Positions 19,992 to 28,274 of a stretch of DNA of 28,274 nt are shown here, in pieces. The stretch is from the NCBI GenBank assembly GCA_001600875.1, contig BCLD01000009.1:113870-142143 (forward strand), in the 5' to 3' direction. Position numbers and translations under genes: made by a program. The notes below the pieces were generated by a model that saw only the letters and a program-made list of their open reading frames with translations, was not told the origin of the DNA and made no database searches. Each line of letters opens with the position of its first letter. The stretch's first letter is position 1. The stretch comes from Solicoccozyma terricola. Taxonomy: Eukaryota > Basidiomycota > Tremellomycetes > Filobasidiales > Piskurozymaceae.

Positions 19992-21395
19992 GACCGGTAG
20001 ATAGTCACCTGTAGGCGGGGTAGGGAAGTGCCATTGAAAGGCATCGGCGAACATGGGCTGCTTGCAAAGTCAGCATATGGTCGTGTGAGACTCCGAGCTC
20101 TACTCACCACAAAATCGACCTCAAAGTGGGGCTGTCCGCCAGGACCGAAGGGATCCTTGCCTCCGTTCTGGGCCTTGTACTCGCGGTAGGCCTTGTTATT
20201 CTCCAGACGCTTGTCGATACGTGGGAATGCAACGAGCTCGAGCAGAGGACTGCTGTACGGGCCGGAATGACTCTTCGTGTAGGCGCTGACAGCACCGTCG
20301 TGTTCGGGGCCAGCTCGTAGAAGATGGCCGTCAAGACCGAAACCGTCCTTGAGCTTGAAGACATGCGACAGGATGGGGTGGTCGAGCAGGTTTTGGCCGA
20401 CGTGCTTCGAGTCAACGACATTCTGGATGCTCAGAGCCTCCAGGTCGGACTTGATACCAATACCAGAAAGCATGAGCAGCTTGGCTGACTCGTACACACC
20501 CTGGGCGACGATGACCTCCTTATTGGCGTAGAACGAGTACTCGCGCTCGTCAGGGCCGATTACAGTGACGCCGGTGGCGGTCTTGCCCTCGAAGATAATT
20601 TTCTTCGAATTTGTGGATGAAATCAGGGTAATGTTGGGCTTGCCCTCGATGAAGACGGCCGCACTCGAGCGGAGCCCTTTGTAAATAGTGTTCACGCTCT
20701 TGAACAGACCCTTCTGTACGCCGTTATAGACGTCGACTGTCAGCTCCTGGCCTTTACTAACCCACGCCTCCTCAAGCGCATCCCGGAAGGGCCGCAACTC
20801 GGGTACCAGGTCAGCATGCGAGATATGCAGAGGACCGCCCTGGTTGCCGATCTTTCTAATATGGTCCGGAAAGAGGTTTTCATCGCCGTGGTACGTGGCT
20901 GACTTGTTGAAGTAGTCCTTAGTGTTCTCCCAGTTCCAGGTCGTGCCGCCAAACTCCTCCCAGTCATTGAAAGTGGCAGCGCTGCCACGCACCCAGGTGT
21001 AGTAGTTGAGCGCCGTGCTACCACCGAGTACCTTGCCCCGGGTGTTGGGCTTCTCGATACGCGTGTAGTCCGGACGGTCGATCATCGTGGTTTTATATCC
21101 CCAGTCGTACTTGGAGCCACGCAGCTCCATGGCACGGGCTGGGGTGCAGATCTCAGCGATCTCGGACGGGTTGCTGAGAGGTGAAGCATGACGGTCAGAG
21201 GGTTCTGGAATCTGATGATTCCATCAGCAGTATCGTGAAGGGTACATACCTGACGCCAGCCTCAACGAGTAGCACAGAGACGTTGGGGTTCTCCGCCAGG
21301 CGGCCTGCGACCGTGCAGCCGCCCGGTCCGCCGCCCAGTACGATGAAATCGTAGGATTTTGAGGCATCTTTGGGGAGAGTGGCTGGATGAACCAT
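19987..21395 (-). pseudogene. GMC (glucose-methanol-choline) oxidoreductase, 5' part, disrupted by copia
   Basis: FAD enzyme that oxidises an alcohol-type substrate, usually passing electrons to O2 to make H2O2. Exons: 21395-21250, 21173-20108, 20057-19987, continuing at 14993. Without the insert the gene would encode 587 aa, normal for the family. Visible: FAD-binding YDFIVLGGGPGGCTVAGRLA, GMC signature 1 KVLGGSTALNYYTWVRGS, signature 2 GVYESAKLLMLSGIG, and VGQNLLDHPI. All splice joins keep frame and no other lesion was found, so the element broke a gene that was intact. The remaining reading frame lacks the C-terminal catalytic His. Divergent from catalase, which fits an oxidase plus H2O2-removal pair. 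The substrate cannot be told; there is no C-terminal SKL-type peroxisome signal (end FGKK). Confidence 0.92.
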
Positions 21396-21767
21396 CTTGA
21401 ACTTGAAATGATAATTAGATTGGGATGATGGTTAGACTGAAAGTTGGAGTTTGAGACCAGCGAAGATGTGATTGGTATGCCCTATCCTACGATATTCCCG
21501 GCCTTTCTTATACACGACGACTGCGACCCATACCCACTACCTCAAACCCACCTCAATCGAATCAGGTACGTCGACTTCTATTCCGCGGGGAGGCGATTCG
21601 CGCGATAGCATCAAACTCGCGCGAAAGGGAACACCCTCAAACCACACAGGATTCGAGAAATGGCAGCTGATTCACTTTCAGACGAGGCAGCTGCTGTTCC
21701 CGAAGCGTGTACAGAATTGTTTCTAAACTCCCACGCCATAGATGTAGAGATATCAAAAGCAAAACGG

Positions 21768-21800
<33 letters not shown>

Positions 21801-22323
21801 AACTGGCATGGACAGGCACCGTCTGTCCATGGACAACACCAGCATATGAAAAGACCACCATTTAAGGGCCGAAAATATATCCGCATGGGCTCGACTGACT
21901 GCTCACAGGGCAGCTGACAATTATTTCGAGAGGCCAAAGAGGTAGTGCACATGCTTCCTCACTGCAATGTCAGACTATATGATCAAGGTCGTCGCATTTA
22001 ATAGTGCAGTATCATCACATGGATCACAAATGTCACGTTTCCCACACCAGCAAGGTACATGTAGATACGACGTGCTTTCGCAAGCTGTTAGCTTGTTCTG
22101 GTAGTCGGCTCGCGCGAAGAATGACCTTTCTCGCGCGAGACGATGAGAGGTCACTTGTCAGCGCAGTGAGAAGCCTTCCTGCAACACCACGCTCCAATAA
22201 CCCCTATCCCTAACTACCCCAGTTCCTTTAAGAAACCAAACGTCCCACCCAAGGTCGCATTCTTCCACTCCGCCACACTTCCCATCTCTCACAAGTGATA
22301 TTCAAACTGTCAAAAAAGTCGAG
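21396..22323. promoter_or_regulatory. Shared divergent promoter of GMC oxidase and catalase with two TCGCGCGA pairs
   Basis: The 928 bp between the two start codons carry four exact TCGCGCGA palindromes: 21598-21605 and 21617-21624 (203-222 bp from the GMC ATG), and 22110-22117 and 22131-22138 (about 190-215 bp from the catalase ATG). Within pairs the starts are 19 and 21 bp apart, about two helical turns, so each gene has its own pair at a similar distance. The copy at 22131 sits in a perfect 12-bp palindrome, TCTCGCGCGAGA (22129-22140). A 31-nt A tract (21768-21798) lies between the pairs and may exclude nucleosomes. Confidence 0.65.
21768..21798. repeat. Poly-A tract (31 nt)
   Basis: Thirty-one uninterrupted A in the middle of the oxidase/catalase divergent promoter. 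Poly(dA:dT) tracts commonly keep fungal promoters free of nucleosomes; that role here is inferred. Confidence 0.9.
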
Positions 22324-24318
22324 ATGGCTTCTGGCAACCCCACATACACGCTATCCGAAGGTACGTTACTGTGTGCTTTGAGGTTCAGTCTGGCAGCTAT
22401 GCTCACTCTCCTGTTCGTGCAGGTTGTCCTATCGCAGATCCCACCACTGCGCAACGCTTCGGTAACAGTCCCGTCACGGGCATGATGCTGCTACAGGACA
22501 CGCAACTCATCGAGACACTTGCTCATTTCAGCCGTGAGCGTATTCCTGAGCGGACTGTCCATGCGGCTGCTGTTGGAGCTTTGGGAGAGTTCGAGGTCAC
22601 CCACGACAACTCTCACCTGACGTCTGCCAAGTTCCTCAATGGCATTGGCAAGAAGAGCAAGGTTCTCCTTCGGATTTCGACAGTCGGCCCAGAACGCGGC
22701 GCCGCAGAGACGGTAAGAGATGTGCGTGGCTGGGCCATGAAGATATTCACCGAGGAGGGGAACCAAGACTTTGTATTCAACAATATTGTGGGTGGCAAGC
22801 ACAACCACTAGATTTGGAATGGGCTCTGTTTGGGCTGACGATGGTGCTTCAGCCGGTCTTCTTCGTCCGCGACCCTATCAAGTTCCCCTCGCTAAACCGA
22901 TCCCATAAGCGAAACCCAGCTAAGAACACCGCTGATTCCACCATGGTGAGCGCCGACATGGCTTGATCCCAAGACTTTGGATCTCGCACGCTGATCTGCT
23001 CGACCTCTAGTTCTGGGAGTGAGAATTTACCCTCTTTTAAAAAGAAAGAAATGCTGGATCAAGGCTGATAACCATCCAGCTTCCACAACCACAACCAGGA
23101 AAGTATTCACGCTCTGATGCTGCTGTTTAGCAACCGAGGTATCCCGAACTCTCTGCGGGAAATCAACAGCTACAGCGGTAGCACCTACAAGTTTACCAAG
23201 GAGGTGAGTCGGTTCCCATTTTCAATGTCGCTCTTCAGCTGCGACTGACCCTGGGATCAAAACAGGATGGTACCTTCGTCTATGTCAAAATCCACTTCAA
23301 GTCGAATCAGGGGGTCAAAGGAATGTCCCTCGAAAAGGCGACCCGCCTTGCAGGAGAGTGTCCAGATTATCATACCATTGACATGTGGGATGCTATCGAG
23401 CGCGGCGAATACCCCACCTGGACCATGTGCGCACAGGTCATGACCCCAGAGCAGGCGGAGAAGTACCGTTGGAACATCTTCGATATGACCAAGATCTGGC
23501 CGCACGCCGACTTCCCTCTGCAGCCACTAGGCAAGCTGACCCTGAACCGAAACGTATTTCTGCCACGCTCCATTTTTTATCGATCGTCTACCCGCTAACT
23601 GGGTCACCGATACAGCCGACCAACTACTTCTCAGACATCGAGCAATCAGCTTTCTCCCCGTCCACCATGGTTCCCGGTATCGCACCGTCGGCTGATCCCA
23701 GTGAGCACATCTTAAGAAACCAATCCACCCCACATTCCTTCGCTGACTAGCTGCTCCAAAGTGCTCCAAGCTCGCATGTTTGCATATCCTGACGCCGCTC
23801 GCTACCGTCTTGGTGTCAACTACCAGCAGCTCCCCTGCAATCATCCCGTCAGCGACGTCTACTCACCCTATCAGCGTGACGGTTCCATGCGTTTCATGAC
23901 CAATTACGGTGACGACCCCAACTACGTGCGCTCCTCGCTCAAGCCCATTAACTTCAAAGGCAACTTGGGCAAAAATGGCTATGCGACAGGCGGCCACGAA
24001 CACGACGAGTGGGTTGGCAAAGTTGCCGCATACACATCGGAGGTCACCGGCGAGGATTTCGAACAGGCCAGGGCATTCTGGAAGGTGCTTGGAAAGGCTA
24101 ACGAGCAGCAGGACTTTGTGCACAACGTCGTTTCCCACCTCAGCAGCGCACTACCGAGGGTTCAACAGGATACGGTCGGTGAGTCGATCCAGCTTGGGTC
24201 TGTTTTGAATGATGCTGGAGCCACCATGTCCTGACCAAGCGCTTTCACAGCAATGTTCTCCAAGGTTGAGCCTGCCCTGGGAAGGGCGATCGACGAAGCC
24301 TTGGAAAAGCAGTCTTGA
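22324..24318 (+). CDS. Catalase (monofunctional heme catalase, small-subunit type)
   Basis: Breaks H2O2 down to water and O2. Nine exons give 494 aa: 22324-22360, 22423-22787, 22853-22945, 23011-23018, 23080-23203, 23266-23553, 23616-23700, 23762-24178 and 24251-24318. Signs: GCPIADPTTAQRFG near the start, catalytic His about 59 in RERIPERTVHAAAVGALGEF, distal Asn in FVFNN (132-133), PVFFVRDPIKFPSLNRSHKR, and the heme-ligand Tyr about 342 in RMFAYPDAARYRLG. Exon 4 is just 8 nt (TTCTGGGA) and supplies Phe-Trp and part of Asp in the conserved TMFWDF block, so it is needed. The residues after the catalytic His (HAAAVGAL) differ from the common HAKGAGAF pattern. No C-terminal SKL-type signal (end EKQS). 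Divergent from the GMC gene and sharing its motif-rich promoter. Confidence 0.93.
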
Positions 24319-25798
24319 TGGCAGATAATGGTCGGAAGAATCGCCCTTCTTCCACAATCGAGAGGCGATATCATAAATTCGGTCGAGTATCGCTTACTTG
24401 AGGAAAATATGTATTATTGATATATGCATACCTGATGATTTTGGGAATGCAATGAGGTGATTTTAAAACGAACGCTCGCATAGCACACGTCAGCGTGGAC
24501 TGGGCACGTCTAGGTTCTTCGTTTCAAGTTTCCACATGTAGATTCGACACTACAAGCGATCCTTTTTCCACCTCTGCTCCCTCATCCAAGAATTTGCCTC
24601 TCATAAGGGGTTCATGAAAGTCAACCGAAAAGCTGCCATAAAGTCTAGATCTCTTCATCAATCTTCTTGGTCTGTTGTTGGGAGACCAATAGTGTAGAGA
24701 GCGGACCGGCGTCCAACCCTTGGCAGTCCTCTCGAGGTGGGGCCACCCAAAAATCTCGAAGAGTGTCTTCGATGTACTGTCTTGAGTCGATCTCTAGGAA
24801 AACAATAATAACGTATATCGATATCCCTGTCATGTTTCAAACAGCTCCTGTCCCGGCAAGAGGAACAGCCCATACATTAAGGGTCTACATTAACCAATCT
24901 CCATTTGCTTAAGGATTCACATTGTAGAAGTGACCATCGGCGGAAAAGTTTTAGGACGCCATCGTGCTAAATCGGACTTCACTATGCCCGCCGGTTCCGA
25001 TGGCCGGTGTAGCGAAATTTTCGAATTCTTTACGACGGGAATGAAAGTCAGGGTCTTTGCCGAATACGGAAGCCAACATGGTCCGACGATCTACGGCACT
25101 TGCGGAAGGAAATGGGGAAAGTTCTGATTACCTTGATGCCAAGTTCCGGGATAATGCTCATGTGGTTGGGAAGTAATGTACGATGACGAAGTTCCCCATG
25201 GGCTCGTCTTACCAAAGTGTTAGTTGATAACACGGCATCGCCAATGGAGGGGAGCAGGTTTGGGTAGCGACGCCAGAAAAGCCTCTGACTCGCACGATAG
25301 GTAGGTCTTTCGCGCGAGTCGTCCTTCTCGGATGGGCGAGTGCTGAGGGTAAGTGGAAGCACCGAGTGGTGGCGCGCGAGGATCCCTAGACTGAGGGTCT
25401 CTTCTGCACAACCCATAACAGGGGCAGCTCAACGCTGGGCTTCCACTGTGACCATATCCATTGTGCCTTCTACCCCATCTCGACAAAGTCGTATGTCCAT
25501 CCCATCTCGACTCTTGACGACTCCACTAAAGGCAAGCAAGTCGTCGGCCTCTCGGTATCTCTATCTTCGCGCGGCTTCCGTGCTTGCCTATCGACCTTGT
25601 ACCGCGGACGGGAGCTCGACCATCGCTGTTCGTTGTCGATCGGTATCGCTTCATCCTTCTCGCCATCGTTTGTTCGCTAGCTCAGCCAAGATGTCAAGAC
25701 CACCAGCACACAAGGTGGATTACAGTCTGTTGAGGTTGCATTTATCCCTCGGCTGACGCATGCTATGAGCCTGATGATAGATGATTCACTTCCGCAAG
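24319..25798. promoter_or_regulatory. Intergenic upstream of the cupin gene, with TCGCGCGA motifs
   Basis: An exact TCGCGCGA lies at 25310-25317; near matches are at 25372-25379 and 25567-25574 (TCGCGCGG), the last about 230 bp before the cupin ATG. On the minus strand, two frames at about 25077-24981 and 24796-24645 can be joined in frame through a 180-nt intron and end in a natural-looking charged C-terminus (TKKIDEEI), so an unrecognised minus-strand gene may exist, but its 5' exons could not be found. Otherwise nothing was seen. Confidence 0.4.
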
Positions 25799-26445
25799 AT
25801 GACATCAGAGTTCCCGGCCGAGTCCAATGTGTTCCGCCGGGTCCTTTGGACTGGAGAATCTTCCCAGCTCGTGGAGATGACCATCCCGGTGAATGGCGAG
25901 ATCGGACAGGAGGCGAGTCGCTACAGTCTCCATGATCTTTCGTTGACGATGCTGACCGGGATAGTTACGCTGGACAGGTCCACCACGTTGATCAACACCT
26001 CATATTTACCAACGGTCAGTGTAAAGCCGTCGTCGCCGGCGAGGAGAAGACCATCAACGCTGGAGACCTGGTCATCGTTCCTCAGGGCACCGAGCACAAC
26101 TGTGGGTATTCTGACCTGCATTTCATTATTAAGAACCAGCTGAGTTGATGGCGTGGATCTTGGCTGTGCAGTCATCAACATTGGAAACGGACCTCTTGTG
26201 TTGTTTACCGTATAGTAAGCGCCTTTCTGGTCTTCCATTGTCAGGGCAACTATGTTTGATCATGTTTTCATCATCCAGTGCTCCTGCCGAACACGATCCT
26301 AAGAGCGTTCACAAAAGTAAAGTTTCTCCCTCCCAGTTGCTAGTCGTCCACCATTTGACAACTTTACCTGCATACAGCCAAGCAAGAGGGTGACAAGCTC
26401 GAGAAGGAGGGTAAGGACGAACCTCCTACTTGGGCCAAGAAATAG
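25799..26445 (+). CDS. Small single-domain cupin (RmlC-like) protein
   Basis: Five exons (25799-25912, 25978-26101, 26172-26214, 26279-26316, 26378-26445) give 128 aa, typical of one conserved beta-barrel cupin. Metal-site motifs: first VHHVDQHLIFTNGQ, second GDLVIVPQGTEHNFINIG. Other family blocks: FRRVLWTGESSQLVEMTIPV at the start and YAPAEHDPKSVHKTKQEG near the end. The reaction is unknown; such proteins are often annotated only as cupin-domain or isomerase-like. The first intron uses a GC donor (GAG then GCGAGT) and is required, because no GT donor keeps the frame. A short upstream exon with ATG at 25691 spliced at a weak GTGGAT donor would add eight residues; the start at 25799 is the simpler choice. 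Its upstream region shares the TCGCGCGA motif with the oxidase, catalase and formate dehydrogenase genes. Confidence 0.85.
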
Positions 26446-27409
26446 ATAAGAACTGTTCAAGGAAGAAGTAGCGTTCTGTCTAGTACTGTCGTAGCTGTAC
26501 GATTCCATCGATCTCGACTAAGAAAAAGCGTCGGTCAAGTCGGCATTTATCGGTTTGGACGGCAGGATGAATACTGACCCTGGCGGACGTCATGACTTCC
26601 CCCACGCAAGACATCACCTTCGGAAGGAACTGCTCCCCTGCGAGCTGGGCGAATATCGCAATCATATCTACATCAAACTGTACGATGTACATGACGGCAA
26701 TGCCGGCTGTGATCAGCCTGTGTGAAGCCTCGGTTCCTAACACGTTCTGGCGTTTGAAGGAATCTTGATCGGTTCTTTCTAGACATTGTTAATCTGTCGA
26801 GTTGGCAAGATAATTCCTTCTAACAGTCTTTTGAGACACATGGTATCATCTTAAGCGTGAAACAGGCTAACAACTGCATGGTATTGGTAGGCAGCGGCGG
26901 CATATCAAGTCAATGGTTGTCACAGGCATCTTACGCAAGGTATCGTCTCTCAATCGCCCCCGCTCGTCTATCAGCATGTGTTCGTCACACAGTCATCGTG
27001 GTCGACTCGAAGGTAGCCACTCTGCTACACACAGTTGTTCCACACAGTGGCGACCTTGTGCCGAGATGCGAGAACAGCCTCGGCTGCTAGATTACATTAT
27101 CCGCGATGAGGAACAACAAGTCCGACCTCTGGCATGCAATATTGATCGTCCACCACAAAACGTCACAAGTTCGCGTCTGCAGGAAGATGGGTCCTTCATT
27201 TACCATCGATACCTTTGGTCATTTGTGGCTACAAAACACTACTTCGGGGGCCAAAACGATCCCTATTAGCCTGAGTTACAACAACCAGCCTGCCCAATCT
27301 GCATGAACCTATCCAGTCAGACCGACTTGATTTGACCCCCCAAGCAGAAGGCCAATTGTCCTTGTATGCGCGAGGTAGGATGTTATCCTAGGAGCCAATT
27401 CCTATGACG
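26446..27409. other. Intergenic, no gene recognised
   Basis: About 1 kb. A minus-strand frame at 26743-26480 contains a moderately hydrophobic stretch (ITAGIAVMYIVQFDVDMIAI) and plausible splice sites, but I recognise no family and find no start. Plus-strand frames at 26857-27306 overlap each other and look random. Confidence 0.45.
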
Positions 27410-27649
27410 TCAAGTTGGGGCTGCGGTATATCTTGCGAGGCAAAATGCTGCAAAGCTGATGCCCAGTCTCGTACATCCATCTAACCATTGCCAACATCCA
27501 ACGACATTTTGATATGGTGTCAAAGCCATTGGTTTGCTGTCATCTGTTGCTGTTCTTGGGAGTGGTGCGAATGCAACCTTGGTTTGATCGTTGATATGTT
27601 GTGGAGAACGTTCCAGTAGGTGGTCGATGCTACGATCCAAAGTGTACAC
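27410..27649 (-). pseudogene. Decayed copia reverse-transcriptase fragment
   Basis: The minus strand reads SIDHLLERSPQHINDQTKVA, then DDSKPMALTPYQNVVGCWQW and GISFAAFCLARYTAAPT. This matches, with many changes, the segment of the intact element at about 18990-19200 (IDRLLERFPQHLNYRTKVA, DDSKPIPLTPYQEIIGCLQW, DISFAASYLARYTANPT). It covers only the region between the reverse transcriptase core and RNase H. It therefore comes from an older insertion of a related copia lineage. Its 5' edge runs into the inverted end of the hAT-like element. Confidence 0.88.
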
Positions 27650-28270
27650 TACACTACACTTTTTGGCCTTGGTAGTGTAGTGTAGTGCTGTCAGAAATGT
27701 AGTGATGCACTACATAGTGTAGTGCAAGCCAGTTGTAGTGCATCATGTAGTGTAGTATACTACATGTAGTGCCTCTGGGGGTAGTAACCCATCACTTCAC
27801 TTAAAACTCTAAGACCTCTTACCCTTACTCCTCCCGACCCCCCCCCCCCCTTGACTTCTCCTGCTCAAATAGAGCATGGGTTACCCTCCTCCAGCACAGA
27901 AACCATCCTTGAGGTATTGGTCAACAGCCTCCTGGTGTTTGATGATTTTGGCTGACAGGCAGCCAGTCTGCAGGAGCATGCAGACAACTGCTGCTACAGA
28001 AAACAACCTCTCTGTTGCTGCTTGAGAGGCAGGGGTAACAGAGATAATGAAGAGCTAAGGTTGCTAGAGTAGGGCCCTAAACTGCTCAAGTTGCTTTTTT
28101 TTTTGTCAATGTACTACACCCCTCAACACTACAATACATGGGCCAGGGACTGTAGTGTAGTGTAGTGCTTTTGGACTTCTTTGTAGTGCTGTTGTAGTGT
28201 AGTATACTACATGACAAAAGCGCTACACTACACTACACTATGCACTACGGTGTAGTGTAGTGTTTGGATC
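27634..28270. mobile_element. Short hAT-like DNA transposon remnant with GTAGTG-rich inverted ends
   Basis: The left end has GATCCAAA (27634-27641), a 5-nt spacer, then CACTACACTACAC (27647-27659). The right end has the inverse: GTGTAGTGTAGTG (28250-28262) directly followed by TTTGGATC (28263-28270). Both subterminal zones (about 27645-27775 and 28110-28262) are packed with GTAGTG/CACTAC units in both orientations, including a palindrome GTAGTATACTAC at 27752-27763 and 28199-28210. Short-motif clusters near both ends are typical of hAT elements such as Ac. A hAT transposase C-terminal domain lies between them. At about 640 bp it is an internally deleted, non-autonomous copy. The outer border and 8-bp target duplication cannot be checked at the window edge. 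Confidence 0.6.
27881..28054 (-). pseudogene. hAT transposase dimerisation-domain fragment
   Basis: A 57-aa minus-strand piece reads VTPASQAATERLFSVAAVVC, then LSAKIIKHQEAVDQYLKDGF and a stop at 27883-27881. The pattern P-x-S-x4-ER-x-FS-x-A followed by a helix is the conserved core of the hAT C-terminal dimerisation domain. An in-frame stop lies just upstream (28057-28055), and the sequence expected before it appears in a different frame, so the fragment is decayed. A C tract (27839-27850) follows its stop. Confidence 0.65.
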
Positions 28271-28274
28271 ATAG

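Noticed and set aside
7728..26445. Calling the locus a proven methanol-utilisation cluster
   Set aside because: The GMC protein is not clearly a methanol oxidase, no peroxisomal C-terminal signals were found and no other C1 enzyme is present; only shared motifs and enzyme types link the genes.
26480..26743. Minus-strand frame with a hydrophobic stretch
   Set aside because: No recognisable family, no start codon context and incomplete splice structure.
1..28274. tRNA, rRNA, CRISPR or bacterial operon signals
   Set aside because: No tRNA B-box-like cloverleaf, rRNA or spaced repeat array was seen; genes are spliced and eukaryotic.

Overview
The window looks like nuclear DNA of an intron-rich fungus. 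Genes are split by many short introns (about 49-185 nt, mostly 50-75), the domain set is fungal (Zn2Cys6 regulator, DAL5-type MFS permease, GMC oxidoreductase), and two exons are only 8 nt long. A basidiomycete yeast of the Tremellomycetes type fits best, but this is an inference from gene style, not from a marker gene. Exon boundaries were worked out by hand from GT/AG signals, reading-frame continuity and family motifs.

Layout. 1-45 is a pure G run. 82-1267 (+) is the 3' part of a DAL5/allantoate-type MFS permease. 2540-4577 (+) is a Ser/Thr-rich single-span membrane protein. 5020-5343 (-) and 5795-6526 (-) are unrecognised small spliced genes. 7728-8988 (-) is an NAD-dependent formate dehydrogenase gene carrying a frameshift and an in-frame stop. 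9613-10572 (+) is a PH-domain protein. 10825-13598 (-) is a Zn2Cys6 transcription factor. From 14513 to 21395 (-) lies a GMC oxidoreductase gene split by a complete, very young Ty1/copia retrotransposon (14999-19986; LTRs of 205 and 204 bp, 5-bp target duplication ACAAT, one 1508-aa Gag-Pol frame). 22324-24318 (+) is an intact catalase in nine exons, divergent from the GMC gene. 25799-26445 (+) is a small single-domain cupin. The right end is a transposon graveyard: a decayed copia reverse-transcriptase fragment (27410-27649, -) abuts a short hAT-like element (27634-28270) with GTAGTG-rich inverted ends and a leftover transposase dimerisation domain.

How it may work together. The GMC enzyme (an expected H2O2 producer), catalase (H2O2 remover) and formate dehydrogenase are joined by a cis signal: the 8-bp palindrome TCGCGCGA. 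I find it eight times, all in the control regions of the formate dehydrogenase/PH pair (3), the GMC/catalase divergent promoter (4) and the cupin gene (1). In the GMC/catalase promoter the copies form two pairs, each about 200 bp from one start codon. The sequence therefore suggests a small co-regulated oxidation module whose oxidase has just been broken by a copia insertion and whose formate dehydrogenase is also damaged, while catalase, cupin and the nearby regulator stay intact.
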